Source: Salticus scenicus (lineage: Eukaryota; Arthropoda; Arachnida; Araneae; Salticidae). From it: 64,000 bases of DNA. Both the position numbers and the translations under genes were made by a program. Shown here piece after piece: positions 11,074 through 24,347 of the stretch (position 1 is the stretch's first letter; every line of letters begins with the position of its first letter). The stretch is from assembly GCA_963930645.1 (NCBI GenBank), contig OZ005649.1, positions 385,941,887 through 386,005,886 of the forward strand, given 5' to 3'. The notes below the pieces were generated by a model, which worked only from the letters and a program-made list of their open reading frames with translations, was not told the DNA's origin and searched no databases.

Positions 11074-12008
11074 TAAGTGCAATAAATTTGGTATCATTTA
11101 GATCAGAGGTGTTTAACCTTTTCTCACGGCGCGGCAGGTCAAATCTGAAAAGCTAAAGGGTTTGTCGGGTCACAATACACATGGAAAACGTTCGATGCAA
11201 TTGCACTTAAATATGTGACTTTGAATGTAATAAATATTCGATTTAATATTGTTCTCTTCCATATGACAATCAATCAGTGCAACAATGCATCAGTGCACTA
11301 TCAGGACAATTTAAATTGGTAATATAGATAACAATCAGTTATCAAATCTTTCCTCACAAACACCATTACTTAATATAATTTAGTATTCCTATCACATGTT
11401 CCAAACATAAAGAAATGTAAATCATTGTTTATTTAATTCAGTATGCTACAAATAAGAGTTTGAACGATTTTTCAAAAAAAAAAAAAAAAAAAAATTCGTG
11501 TGAAGACTTTGAAAACGATTCAATTACTTCCTGAATATATCAGTGTTTTTTTTTTTTTTTTCGTTTCTTCCTTTTTTTTTTTTTTTTAGTAAAAAGACGC
11601 ATTCTAAATTCTTAGTGGGATAGCAGTTTTAATCATATATATATACACCAAGGGTTTAAAAAAAAAAAAAAAAAAAAACGCACTGCAGAAAAATTGATTT
11701 ATACCTTTTTATTTGTAATAACTTTAAAATTAATGTTTGAAACAAATAAAACTAACTTGTTTGCGTAATACCAAAGGTATGAAATGATACCTATGTACAT
11801 TTTCGATTTAATAATTTGCTTTATTACACTCTACGAAGTACTTTATAAAAATTTACATAACATTTTCTTTTTAAACGCAATATAATAAGCATATACTTTG
11901 TATTCTATTTTGATTTATTATATGAAATATACAAGTTATATTTTAACATATGAAATAAAACTATTTATTTGTTAGATCTAAACAATTACTTAATGGAATT
12001 ATGCATTC
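11074..12008. other. AT-rich DNA, possible hAT-like end at its start
   Basis: CAGAGGTGTTTAACC at about 11105-11119, followed by a GC-richer stretch (TCACGGCGCGGCAGG), resembles the CAGxGGTGxxxAACC terminus common in hAT elements. No matching opposite end was identified. The rest is AT-rich with A or T runs at 11475-11494, 11547-11562 and 11660-11678. Confidence 0.3.
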
Positions 12009-12756
12009 TGAATTGGATTAATTTCACCTTTATATGAAATTACTGTTTTAATGCGTATCGGCATAGTATTACATAGTGTTTTAATATAAATCTCAGACAT
12101 TTCACTGTGCCAAGTATCAGAAATAATTTTTTCTAGTTCTTGCAGAGTTGTAGGCTGAAAATTTTTAATTCTTCCCGTCTCACCCCGCCTTTTTATAGAC
12201 TATATATTTTCGAACAGATTAAGATGAGAACTATTTGCAGATCTGGTGAAGAAGAAATTCTACGATATTCTTTGTAGGATTTAACTTAAAGTGTAAAAAG
12301 ATATGATTACTTATAAAATTATAGGTGCTCATGGGAATGGATAAGCAATTTTAAAAATTTGAATCAAATAAATGTATCACAGACGCCCTGTAGCAAGGTG
12401 CATTATCATCATAAAATGATGTTTGTGGAAAAGTATGAGATGTTTTCAAAATAGTCCGTCATGCACCACTTTTGTAATGGCCATGTTTTATTCCGAGTTA
12501 ATTGATCCCTTGAGCAGGAAAATTTGCCCGATTCCTTGAAAAGTTATGCACCTCCCTACCCATAATGTACGGAGAATATGTCACTGTTTTATGAGAGTAA
12601 TTTTCATTAAATCGGTCACATTTTTGCCATTCTACTAGAAATTTTCCTCAGCTCGAAATAAATTAAACTTGACTCATGAAAAACCAGATCTTGAAAACCA
12701 GATAAGCCCAATAATTAACTGATAATTTTTTTGAACTTTTGGTCAACTGAAGTCCT

Positions 12757-12791
<35 letters not shown>

Positions 12792-13010
12792 CTTTTCCTT
12801 AATAATATCTTTTTTTGCAGATCTTCTGGTTTTTAACCTGCTTTGCTTAATTGTTGCTGCACTGTTTTTGAAGAAATTATTTTTCTGAACACATTTTTCA
12901 ATCTTTTGTAAGTTCTGAACATGATTTAAAATGATTTTTTAAACATTTGCTTTTTAAGTTGCGATCATCTTGCTGGGATGAACAACGTGACTGCCAAAAC
13001 AAATTTTCAG
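12009..13010 (-). pseudogene. Decayed Tc1-type transposase
   Basis: Read in three frames of the minus strand, successive pieces fall in the order of a Tc1 transposase. QQDDRNLKSKCLKNHFKS (about 12985-12918) matches the second DNA-binding helix region. VFHESS (about 12682-12665) stands where the first catalytic Asp is expected (usual DESS), so that Asp appears lost. FNENYSHKTVTYSP and, in another frame, IGQIFLLKGSINSE (about 12533-12492) follow. DDNAPCYRA (about 12411-12385) holds the second Asp. NLFENI (about 12225-12205) holds the Glu of the DDE triad. TTLQELEKIISDTWHSEMS and MPIRIKTVISYKGEI (to about 12015) are the usual C-terminus. A full protein would be about 340 residues. Several stops, at least three frame changes, and about 25-30 extra residues between the second Asp and the Glu show it is dead. 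No terminal repeats were found. Confidence 0.75.
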
Positions 13011-14195
13011 TTTAAACAGCCAAAAAATTTTTATATCTTGCTAAAAACCTTCTCACCAACATTTCGTCAACATTTTATTTGTTATCATGCGTATTAAACT
13101 ATTTTTTTTATTTTCATTCTAAAATTAATGCTTTTTGTGGCATCGTTAATTGCCTTATCCTTGCCCTTTTTGAAATACTTTCTAAAATTACAATTTTCCT
13201 GACAATTGTCATTTGTTTTTAACACTGGGCTCAATCCTAAAACGTACGTGGAAGACGACGTAATAAAATCTGTTCGAAAATTTGCTTTTTAAACAATAAA
13301 AGTGCCGGTTATAGAAAAAGAAATGGAAAATAGCCATGTGCGGCTTTTTTTTTTTTTAACCCTCAGTGTGTGTGTGTGTATATATATTGTTTTTTATTTA
13401 GAATACGTTTATAAAAATATCTATCAAATTTTGATTTAAAAAAAAATTAAATTACTTCTACAAATACATTTTAAAAAATTGCTTTCTTAAAATAAGCATG
13501 CTATGTTGTAAAATATTATATATCTTGTAAAGCTTAATGGTTTTTAACTTTCTAAATTTTAAATGGTTTGAACTACCAGTATTATATAATAATATATTAA
13601 TGATAAAGTACAATGTGTCATTAATATAATTATATATTATTGACAAGTATTATACAATAATATATTAGTGGTAAAAATATATTAATGATAAAGTAAATGA
13701 GGTATACATATACCGTAGGTGTATCGCCATACGGGTGGATCGAAACAATCCATTATCATGAAGAGTTCATTCATCTGATTTTGATTGTTAAAATGTCATA
13801 ATATTTACGATATTTCTCGGAATAATTGAGTCAACCGTTAAGGTGAATAAATATTCCAATAATGTACTCATATTGGGCTATCTCAATTCACTCATATTGA
13901 GATAGATAGCCCAAAATTTCATTCACCAGAAGCCATTGTTATACATATAAAAGAGAGTAAATGACATATATAAGTAATCATTTGTAAATAATAAAAAATT
14001 ATAAATATCACTTACAACATTACTTTTTATGACTATTTTTATCTAAAGATAACTGCATAATACATGGCTTTACATTGTTTTCCTATTTATTCTTTTATTC
14101 TCTGGCCTACAAAAAACATAATCTAATTCTATTAAAACCTTAAAATATTTTTTAAAACAATTGTAAAAAATGTTTTAAATAAAGTTACTAATGTG
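13011..14195. other. AT-rich DNA, no gene seen
   Basis: Probable remains of the 5' part of the Tc1 element up to about 13300, then a (TG)n/(TA)n run (13366-13388) and AT-rich DNA. A near-repeat AATATATTAATGATAAAGTA occurs at about 13589 and 13676. An inverted pair around ATATTGGGCTATCT and AGATAGCCCAA lies near 13870-13912. Nothing coding. Confidence 0.4.
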
Positions 14196-14334
14196 CAGGG
14201 ATGGAACACGGGCGCAGAATTCATACCGGAATCTGTTTAAGAAATTTCTATACCTATAATATCGTTGATTTAAGAGGTAGAAAATTTTCTTACATTCATA
14301 GTGGTATGAATTCTGCGCCCGTGTTCCATCCCTG
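14196..14334. mobile_element. 139-bp MITE with 32-bp perfect inverted ends
   Basis: The ends begin CAGGGATGGAACACGGGCGC and are exact reverse complements for 32 bp. The element is flanked by AATGTG on both sides (14190-14195 and 14335-14340), a 6-bp target duplication. CAGGG-type ends recall hAT elements, but those make 8-bp duplications, so the superfamily is unclear. The perfect ends argue for recent insertion. Confidence 0.85.
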
Positions 14335-17300
14335 AATGTGTCATTCCAAACATTTTCCTTTATTAAAAAAAATTGTATTTTTTATTTTTGTTCTTATATC
14401 AAGTAAACTCAAGTAAACAAAATCTTATTAAAGAACTGTTACATTAAATGAAGCAAGTAATTATTTATATATACAATTAACTGCAAAAATTGTACACAAA
14501 ATCTATTTCAATTTGATTTCTAGGAAATGAAATTTTTCTTTTATTTAAACGTTAAACATTGTCTGATTTTGATATTAAAACATATTTATTAATTATTTAA
14601 TTTCTTTATTTTTGTTTTACTTTTTCAATTACATTGTAATAGGCTAAGTAAAAAATTGTTCATATAAATTAGATGCGAATTTTACATTTTACATTGTTGC
14701 AAAAGATTTAAAATATTTCTATAAAGATTTATCAGTTAAATATTTTATGTGTTTAAATAAAGGGATATGTGGCACAATATTTGTACATGTTTTCATAAAG
14801 ATGTTAATCATTCTAATATCTTCAAAATGGCATTATTTCAGACAAATTTTCTTTTCAACATACTTTTGTTCTGCTTCCAGTTTTTAACTTAAAATTTTTT
14901 GAATAAAGAAATATATTCAGTAAAATCGTTGAACTTTTTCTGTTATAACTGTTTAAAAAATAAATTTATTAAAGTTATTCTCCAAAAACTTTGAATTTTA
15001 AAATTACACAAGCAATTAAATTTTATTCAAATTTTTAACTGTAAGTTGTTTGAAGTTACAAAGTTACAATATACCATTATGTTATAAAGTACCATATTAA
15101 AAATATATTACAAATGCAACCATAAAATAATATAATTTTTTAATTCAAATACTTTAATATTTTACTTAATTATATAACTATCTTTTTAGGAACAATCTGT
15201 TCAGTGTTAGATAATAGGTAGAGTTATAAATAAAAAACATGAAAACGGAATTTACACTTAACATTCATAGTGTTTTCTTTCTAAAAATGATTAACCCCCC
15301 CCCCCCCCCCGCCCCTTTTTTTCCTTAAAAGTAAAACAGTTCTAGAATTTCCTTTTTTAATTCATCCAAAAATACTGTAAAAATGTATGGACGAGAAACT
15401 TTCTTAAATTATATTTATCTGGGGTCATGAAATAATTTTTTTTTAAAGCACTAAGTATTTAGTAATTTAATGAGAGAAAAGGGAAATAAAATGCTAAATT
15501 TTCGAAAATGAAATTCTGTAAAGATACCCGAACTAGATTCGATTCATACAGATATTTTTCGTATCTTAAAAAAGAATATATTACACTTAAATGTTTTGGT
15601 TAAAATAATAATAATAATAAAATTATTTTATATCCACGCTGAAAAAAAAAAAAAAAGAAGATAGTTTTTTTTTTTTTTTTTTTTTTCAGATACCTTTATT
15701 TAAAAATTACACATTTTAACATAGCATAAAATTTTGATTATAACAGTAAAAATTTCGATTATTTTTTCTTTATTTAACAATATTCATTGTAAGTTATATA
15801 ACAAAATTATATGCACGTATTATAAGCAAAATTTAAATTTTATTTTAAATGAAATTAAGTTCTTTGTATTAATTTAAGGATGGATGGTACAGTTATTATA
15901 CAAATATAAATTTATGTTTTTAAAATTATCTTATTACCAATAAAAAAAAAATATTAACAGAGATTATATCTTTTTCACAAATAGTTTTACTTCTATTTTA
16001 AATTTAATATGATTACTTTCTTCTATTCTGCCTAAAGCTGTATTATGTGATTGAATGTTATTAATTAAAATAATATTAATCCTTAATGTTAATGAATAAT
16101 ATTTTTCAAAATAATTAAATTGCAAATAATTTTAGTTGTATATTGAATAAAACTACAAGTAGAAGAAAGAAAGAAAGCAGAAGCGAAATAAAATAATGTT
16201 TTAAATCCACTACTTATTGAATTTCTTTTTTAAAGTCTATTTTATGACGTGATGTATAGAAACATATTTTGTTAAATATTATCATTTTCAAAGTATTCGC
16301 ATGTCTTTAATTGAATAATCAAACAAAAACAAAAATTAATATTTTTTCTCGTTGGAAGATTTAAATTATCTTTCTCCTTTAGAAACAAAGAGTATGAAAG
16401 AACACTGAATAAAACTAAACTATTCGTATGACAAAATGATATAAATTCCCATTCACGCACAATGCTTTTGCTAATTACATACCTCAGCAATATCTAACAA
16501 GCTCTAAGCATATACCTTTATGAATAGCAGTTAACAATTCATTCAGGTTTAAAATTTTCTGTCTCTCAAGAAGATATGAAACAATTTAAAATAACGATTC
16601 TCTCCTTCTTTTATTCGAAAATAGCTTTTTGAAAACCAGAAATTATCACACAAAATGTAAACCTGAAAAAAAAATTTATCTGTTTGTAAAAGTATGGAAA
16701 CAGCTCAGCGGAACTATGAAATGTGTAACTTATTGAAGATCATTCTTGAAAATAATGCTGAACTAAAGATGTAAATTGTATAATACTTAGTCAGCATTTA
16801 TTCTTCAAGATGTTTCTGTAATAGATTGAAAAAAAAATTCATTTATGTATAAAATGCATATTTTGATTTTATGTTATGAATTTATTTTATTGTCTATAGC
16901 CGGATATTAATTCTAAAAAAGATTCGAATAAAACTGAACTCTTAAAAAGAAACCGTACGATTTATGCAATAAAAATATGGGTGCTTAAATACTGTGTTTA
17001 AAGTAAAACAAGCAATTATTTTATTATTTTCAGCATAAAAATCTTTAAATATTTTAAAAGGATCTTTTTAATAAAATAAAATTTAATATATGGTTTATTA
17101 AATCAAGATTTATGCAATCAAAGTTTACCTTTAAAAAATAATTGTAAAAATAATTGTAAAGCTTTGAAAAGCATAATCATAACCGCATCAAAATCTCTAC
17201 AAACTGTGAAAAGAACTCTGAAATCATAAAATGAAACGTATGTACATTTGTTTTAGTATTTAACTTCTTATGGTTAATGAAACAATTTTTTCAGGATTTT

Positions 17301-17984
17301 TTTTAGAACGATTGTATGTATGTATACCTATATATGTATTTTTCTCTTTATTTCATTATTTTTAGTTAATGCAATTACAGCGTACAGCGCCATCTATTGT
17401 GAATTATTATCACTAATTTCGAAACTTCTGTATAAAATTTTTCAGGTTGCTGTGTACCTGATATCTTGAATGTTAAAATCCCATGTTAATCTATGGGGAA
17501 ATTTTGTAGTTTAATAATTTATACAAAAACCAATAGTTTGCGAAGTATTTGTCAGTGCTGTGCAGAACAACTTTTCACACCTTTCTAAAATTTTATTTAT
17601 TTATTTATTGAAAAAATGATTTTTAATACCTTTAAATTAAATTTATTCTGAAGGAATTTGCATATGTTGTACTTTAAACATCGATAACTTAATTTCAGTG
17701 AGGAAAATCTAAAAAGAAAAACTTTACCAAGATGTACATTTTTTTTTCTTTGTTTTTATATCACTTTTATTCACTTTTAAGCATTTTTGTATTAATTATT
17801 AAAGAACAAAATTTTGCCATAGGTTAAAATGGAACCTCGAATATTAAAGATGGCGGGTATACAGCAACCTTAACGCTTTCACAATAAACCGCTTATTCCA
17901 TTCTTCTATCAATTTTTACTTTCCAAATTTTCTATTTTGAAATTAGGGTATTTTTTTTCTGGTCACCTCGTAGCACTTATTTTA

Positions 17985-18017
<33 letters not shown>

Positions 18018-18191
18018 CTTCTTTTTAACTCTTTTGGTTAACATTAATTTAAAGTATACGTTCCTTTTTTCTCTATATGAACCGACTTTAACCTAAGAAG
18101 GTTACTGAGTTCATCGTGAATTAAATGAATATTTTAGGTAGTAATCTATTATAATTCTATAATTAATTTCTTAAGAAGCTTATTCTTTCTC

Positions 18192-18230
<39 letters not shown>

Positions 18231-18714
18231 ATTAAATAACATACAAGTAACAAAAATAGATGCACAGCTTCTTGAATACAAATTTTCATTTTAATTCTAT
18301 TATTATCTTTACTTTATCTTTTTTTTCTTCGACCATGTTTAATTAACATTGTTTAAAAGCAGAAAAGGTTTGCATTACCTCTAACTGCTTCTGTTATTTA
18401 CTTTTCCCATTATTTAATATTTAGTATTATTCATACCATTTTAATCATTTAAATATTTATTATTAAAATTTGCAGCAAATTTTGTCAATATGTTTAAAAA
18501 CAATAAAGACAAGATAATTTTATACTTTTGATGTTTAAATCAAAACTACATCAACTTCATGATTATGACTGTTTTTTAATATACAATATATTGCGTAATA
18601 TTATGTAGCGTTTTGTGATAAGTGTTTTGCATATACGAATTTTGGACATGTTCATAATAGAATATATAATCTTTAAAAATTCATTTTATTTTACATATTT
18701 AATTCTTCTTTTGT

Positions 18715-18747
<33 letters not shown>

Positions 18748-20002
18748 CAAAATCTTTAAAAGTTTGCTGAATATATCTACTTTAAAAATTTATCTTTAGT
18801 ATACTTTCATAGATTTGGAAAAAAAAAATGAAAAAAAAAAATATATATATATATATATATAAAAATCTTAGTAAAGTACTTTAAATATATCTCTCATTCA
18901 CAAATAAACAAATTACGACTAACTTTTATATATTTTTAAAAGTGAAAATATCTTATCTTTTTATTTTTTGTTCAATGATTTATGAGAACATTTACATACT
19001 TATAATAAATATATTTCTAATGTAATGAATAAGATTGTAAAATAATCTAATTTTTCTTTTCGGGGTATATTTATAAATTATATTTCTGTTTCTGTAATTA
19101 ATCTTAGTATTTAAGCAATTTGATATCCTTTTCTGTTCCAACAACAGTTGTTTTTTATTTATGTTTAATTATGAATGCGTCATAAAAAAACATTAATGGT
19201 GATTTTTTTTATATCATTGTAAGGTATTAGAAAAAAGGATTATGTAATTAATTTTAGAAGTCAGTTTAGCTAATGCTACATTTATATAATTTTTTTTTCT
19301 TTTCGTTCGAAAAAGGACTTTATCAGAAGCATTATTTTTAACCTTTGATATTTTTAATCTTTGATATTGTTAATACTGTTTTAAATGTCTTTCATTAAAT
19401 GATTTTTCTCCAAAAAAACTTAAAGCATTAAAGATTAGTATTTTCATAAAAATCTTTATCTTAGCAGAATAATTAATCAAGAAACGATTTATGTAAGAGA
19501 TTTATTTTTAAAAATAGAACAAGTAGATGTAAATCTTAAATAAATATTTTTTAAAAAACCTCCAATTATTTCATGATATAAGTTGTACATTTTTTAAAGA
19601 TATTAGTATTAATTTTTAAACTTATAATTTTTTTTTATTTCATCTTTTGTTATTTTTTCGTGACTTTTTTTTTTTTAATTCTGTAATAATTACATAATTA
19701 TTATATAGACGTGTGCTTGTAAAATAAAACGCTTATGATTATTATTTTTTTTAATTAGTGAAGAAACCTTTGAAATAGAATAATAGAATAATTAGATGTA
19801 TAGTTGTAGATTTTTCAACAGCTTTTGGTTTCATCAATGGAATTTAAAAGACAATATTGTTAAGATAAACTAGGGTAAGTTTAACAGTGTTTTAGGATAT
19901 TTGACTTCATTTTGCTCAGTTTCTAATAAACTTAAAATACTGGTAAAATTTATGCGTAAATTGCACTTAACTGCATGTTAAAAGAGACTTGGAGCTGGAT
20001 TA
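14335..20002. other. 5.7 kb AT-rich desert
   Basis: No coding signature, transposon ends or long repeat was found. Homopolymer and simple repeats include C16 interrupted by G at 15295-15314, T runs at 15666-15686 and 18719-18747, an A39 run at 18196-18229, (ATT)n at 17988-18014 and (TA)n at 18840-18860. Confidence 0.45.
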
Positions 20003-20139
20003 TTAAAACCAGGAAAACCTTCAACATCTTGAACGCACAAGAGAAAGAACTAACAACTAACTTGTATTTACTTTTTAACTAACTTCTATTCAGTTTTTAC
20101 CTATGGCGTTCAAGACGTTGAAGGTTTTCCTAGCTTTAG
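20003..20139. mobile_element. Small inverted-repeat element (MITE-like)
   Basis: AGGAAAACCTTCAACATCTT followed by GAACGC (20011-20036) faces its complement GCGTTCAAGACGTTGAAGG then TTTTCCT (20106-20131), with one mismatch. The similarity extends a few bases outward (TAAAxCxAGG). About 70 bp lie between the arms. No target duplication could be fixed. Confidence 0.65.
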
Positions 20140-20276
20140 TACATTTAACTGCAATCTACAAGATATGAGCTATTTATAATTTACAATGCACCATTTAAAG
20201 AAAATTTTTTTTTAACGTTTGTGTTTGTTTGTTGTCCATTTGTTCTACGGATTATCGCAAGTGTGACCTCGACTTA

Positions 20277-21025
20277 AGTCATTTGCAAAAGTTTAAGACC
20301 AGTAGCCGATTTTCAGTATTTTAACACATTACATCATCAAATAAGTTCGAGGCTAAATGTGAGCAAGACAGCTGTGCATCAAGCTATTAGTAAATTTAAA
20401 ATTTCGGGAAAATTTGTGGACCTTAAGAGTCGTTTCTTTTTCATACTTGTATTAAATCGAAGTTTTCTTGCAGGTTTATGTGATGATAAACCAAAATCTT
20501 TGGCCAAACGTCTTGAAATAGTACTCAGACTGACGTTGGTGCGTTTTGTAGCAAGAAAATGTCTAATCGTATTGCAGGAGGTTCTTGGATCTCGTACGAC
20601 CATCCTTGTCACATGATCATCACGTGCACTGGTTTTTATAGGACGACCGCTTCTCTTATGGTCCACAAATTTTCCCGAAATTTTAAATTCACTAATAGCT
20701 TGATGCACAGCTGTCTTGCTCACATTTACTCTCGAACTTACTTGACATTCAGAAAATCCACTTTTATGCAGGGTCAATATTTTTGTCAATTTTGTAACAG
20801 TAAGTGAAGGTTTTTTACCCATTACAATACTTACACCACAGCACTGTTTACGACAAAATCCAATAAACAACTGGTGATTATCGTGCCGGGCACCTTTATT
20901 TATAGTAGTAGAATGTGTCTGATGCAATCAGCACATGAGAGGACGCAATAATCTGCTCAAATGATGCAATGTGTTAAAATACCGAAAATAGGCCCCTTGT
21001 CTTAAACTTTTGCAAATGAGTGTAC
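20277..21025. mobile_element. Rearranged Tc1-type element
   Basis: Terminal inverted repeats of roughly 60 bp (TCATTTGCAAAAGTTTAAGA from 20279; complement ending near 21020) continue through GTATTTTAACACATT on both sides. TA dinucleotides flank the probable ends. Inside, the first third of a transposase lies on the minus strand. A second, inverted copy of its DNA-binding coding segment (20345-20423 on +) faces the copy at 20680-20740. The element is therefore a deletion derivative in which the catalytic part was replaced by an inverted duplication. Confidence 0.8.
20379..20822 (-). pseudogene. Tc1-type transposase, DNA-binding part only
   Basis: Starting at ATG 20820-20822 the minus strand reads MGKKPSLTVTKLTKILTLHK, then SGFSECQVSSRVNVSKTAVH. 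This is the first helix-turn-helix of a Tc1 transposase. After it come an HKRSGRP linker (the AT-hook-like GRPR motif of this family) and a second helix-turn-helix ending near RLAKDFGLSSHKPARK. A Tc1 transposase is about 340 residues with a DDE catalytic domain. Here the frame leaves the family after about 130 residues, close to KKKRLL, and runs into the antisense of its own first helix-turn-helix (20379-20423), where it stops. The frame extends 35 codons upstream of this ATG into the terminal repeat, but the family start is this Met. Such a truncated protein could bind element ends without cutting; that is inference only. Confidence 0.75.
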
Positions 21026-21433
21026 TATAGCCATATACTGTATATTGAAAGTAAATCAAGTTTCCAGATTGAGAAGACATTCATGAATAGGAACTTTTTG
21101 AATTTTTAAAGTATCTCAACAGAGAGAATTGAGAATTTTTCCGTACGTCTACAACTGGCAATTTATAGCTTAAATATTTTAACATTTCAACAAAACTAAA
21201 AAAAAAAAGATTGTTAGGTTTCATAGATAATTAAAAGATAGAACTGTAAAAGCAAAATATAAATAATTTAGTTCTTGAGACAAGTATAAATATCCTCATT
21301 GCACTTCTCTAACATAAAAAATTCCTGTCATAAGTGTAATCACCGGTAGCAAACCAAAAAGGCTTAAAAAGTAGAACAAATCTGAAGTTATATTTGAAAT
21401 TTACATACAAACCTAATTTTCTTATCAAAGACT
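21026..21433. other. AT-rich DNA, no gene seen
   Basis: Spacer between the Tc1 derivative and the SINE-like unit. Nothing identifiable. Confidence 0.4.
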
Positions 21434-21672
21434 GAGGCGTGTTTGGTGTTTGGAAATAAGGCCGATTAACTGGATTCGGGTTCTAGTCCTGAAGAGGAGA
21501 GGGGTGGTCTTTCTAAGGGATACTTGTCCGTATTTACACAAGTTTCGGGGAAAATTATGGAAAACTCCTAACGTCCAGGCTGACGAGCGCGACTTGGGAT
21601 CAAATCCGGTCTTCACATCTACCAACTTCGAAGGCAGAGTCTCTCGGTCATTGGTAGGACACCAAACACTGT
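21434..21672 (+). repeat. SINE-like unit with tRNA B-box matches
   Basis: A 240-bp GC-richer island. It contains GGATCAAATCC (21597-21607), a full match to the tRNA internal promoter B box, preceded by GCTGACGAGCGCGACTTG, which recalls a tRNA anticodon-arm region. It also contains GGTTCTAGTCC (21479-21489), a one-mismatch B box. Both edges carry GTGTTTGGTGT or its complement (21439-21450 and 21659-21669). No convincing A box or poly(A) tail was found, so calling it a tRNA-derived SINE is tentative. It could equally be a small inverted-repeat DNA element. Confidence 0.35.
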
Positions 21673-23577
21673 GAAGTTTACTTCACAAGTACAGCAATGG
21701 CAAATCTTTGATTTTTGAGAGAGCCCTCTGTCGAAGAAGAAAATGTAAGCAATTTTTCAAACTTCTAAAATATCACTGTTTCTTATTTAATTTGATTTCC
21801 CAAGGCTAAATATAACAAAGAAAGGTTCAGACAAAGAGATAGGATGAGTATTCTGTCCCCTTTTAGCTTATCAGTCGAGTTATGAGCCAAAGTTACACTT
21901 ACCCCACCTTACCCTATTTAAAAGGAATTTGAGTGTTTTCACGCTAAACGTAGCATGCATAACATGCTAAAATATGTATGAATAGTATATGTGTAATGAT
22001 ATAGATTTATTTATGTATTTAATTTTTAGGGGGGGGAATGCTGCATAGAAACACTTTGTCTCTCTTTCACGTTATTGTAAAAAAGTGATACTTCGTTTTT
22101 GTATTGCATAAAAATATTTTTCAATTTATATTATGATCTTTATATTCATAAATATTGTAAAAATAATAATAAATATATGAATAACGATATCAATAAATTA
22201 AACGCTGATTTATTATCATTCTTTGTATGTAAAAATAAAATTGATTATTAAAACTAAAATTCAAACACATTTATTAACAACACACCAATAATTGTTAGAA
22301 ATAGTTAAGAACTTTTTGAATGATTTTCTCTTGTCATAAAAAAATTACATCCTGAAAAATCAGTTATCTGAATTACAGCGAAATATTTCTAGCATGTCTT
22401 AACAGGTTTAAAAAACCTTATTAACCATAACACTCATCTTTATTTATCCATTCATTATGATCTAGCGCTCATTTAATGAATAAACATTTTACTATTCTGT
22501 TGACCTTTAAATTAGAATCGCAGTTACTTCATGGATATATATATATATATTACGTTCTTAACGTAACAATATTGTTCTAAAGAGTACTATGCATTTTACA
22601 TTAGAACAGAATTAAGAGTGTACCTAATTCAAATCCAGTCTTTAAGGGAAATTAAAAAATATATATGAAATTGAATTCTAAACAATCATCACGATCTACC
22701 GCTCATTTAACAAACAAATATTTCATGATTATATTTAACCAGAAATTAAAATAACAATAACATTTTTTACTCTTTACATTGCTCTCTGAATGCAATTTTT
22801 GTGTCCTAAAGAGTATTATTCACTCTAGATATAAAAAAATTAAAAGTATACCCAAATCCAAATCCAGTGAAATTAAATATATATATAAATGAATTATATA
22901 TCGTTGGTTTAAAGATAAAAATGCAAGTGGATTGAACTTCAAATGCAAATGTTATGTTTTGCTAAACGCATAAATGACCTTATTTCCTTTTTACACTGCA
23001 TTTTAAAAGCTTTTCGAAGAAAATAGGCGGAATTCATTCTTTTGATGTCACATTTAGATTGAAATACTTTATCCAAAGCTACGGCTGACAAAAAATAGGA
23101 ACGTTTCACTCTTTTTATTTTCTGTGAAACATAACATATCCATGTAAGAAAAGTAAATTGTTCAAAAATACTTTTTTTATGCAAAGAACTTGATACATTT
23201 TAATGTGTAACGCAAAAGTAAATATCATCAATCAATTTTCACTTTTTTAATTTTTTTTTTTTTGTCAGTAATTTTTATTTTTGTGAGATAATGCCTTTAT
23301 TTTCGGTAAGGTTTAATCAAATAAATCGACAGTTATTTAGAATTTTTACTGAAAAAAAAAAAAACGATACAAACTGAAAAAAGTTTATTTATAAAATCAT
23401 ATGAAATTTTTTTTTCTTTAAATGTAGAAGTTTTTTTTCAAATGTCACTGATGATTTGATTATTATTTTAAAAAAACGGAAAATCACAAAATAAATTTTA
23501 AAAATTATGTAAATAATAATATTTTTTATTCAGCTATAAAAGGACAAAACAATGATATAATAATTTATACAATATAC

Positions 23578-23618
<41 letters not shown>

Positions 23619-24052
23619 TATATAATAGAAAATTATTATTAGGTAGATATGTATTTTTTAAATAGTTTACGATTATCAAACTTCATATTTATTTATGAAG
23701 AAAAGGACAAAATTTTGCAGTCTAAACCAAAAGATACTGATATCACAAACAAATTTCAGAATACTTTGTTAAAATACTTAATTAGCCACTAAAATATCTC
23801 CATTTGCCTCAAAATACATTTTTTGTTACGTACAATAGTTAACATACTACGTTGTTTTGTAGATGTCCATAGGTTATATATGTAAACTAAACTTTATAGC
23901 TGAACTATTTTGAAACCTGTCTCACATTTTAATTAAAAGATAAAGCAAAATTACACTGAAAATTTTCAGGAATTGTAGTTCTGAAATTCCTCAAACAGTA
24001 CTGTAAAAGTAAAATAGAATTTTCTAGTCTGACATAATATTTATGCATCATA
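21673..24052. other. AT-rich DNA with a degenerate 240-bp duplication
   Basis: At about 22450-22685 and 22690-22905 two diverged units share GATCTAxCGCTCATTTAA, CCTAAAGAGTA and CAAATCCAGT in the same order. A (TA)n tract lies at 23577-23613. No coding signal; the short minus frame at 22939-23184 has no recognisable family. Confidence 0.45.
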
Positions 24053-24056
24053 TTAA

Positions 24057-24102
24057 CCCATTAACGCCCAGCGTCCTCATTTGAGGACAGCTAATAAAAT
24101 AG

Positions 24103-24158
<56 letters not shown>

Positions 24159-24299
24159 TGGTTTCTTGTAATAATTTCTTCTTTTTAATGACAGTTTATA
24201 GCACCACTCTAAATGATCCCTCAAAGTTTTATGTGCCTGCTATTAATTATAATCACATAATTTGGATAGTTATTTTATGATTTTTCATTCATCGCATAT

Positions 24300-24347
<48 letters not shown>

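Noticed and set aside
20359..20616. Plus-strand frame starting MSKTAVHQAISKFKISGKFV as a separate gene
   Set aside because: It is the inverted duplicate of the Tc1 helix-turn-helix segment; after about 25 residues it is antisense of the other copy.
21597..21607. A functional tRNA gene
   Set aside because: Only a B box is convincing; no A box at the right distance and no cloverleaf could be drawn.
21425..21674. Overlapping frames on both strands in the SINE-like unit
   Set aside because: The GC-richer repeat produces long frames by chance; the tRNA-like B-box match explains the island better.
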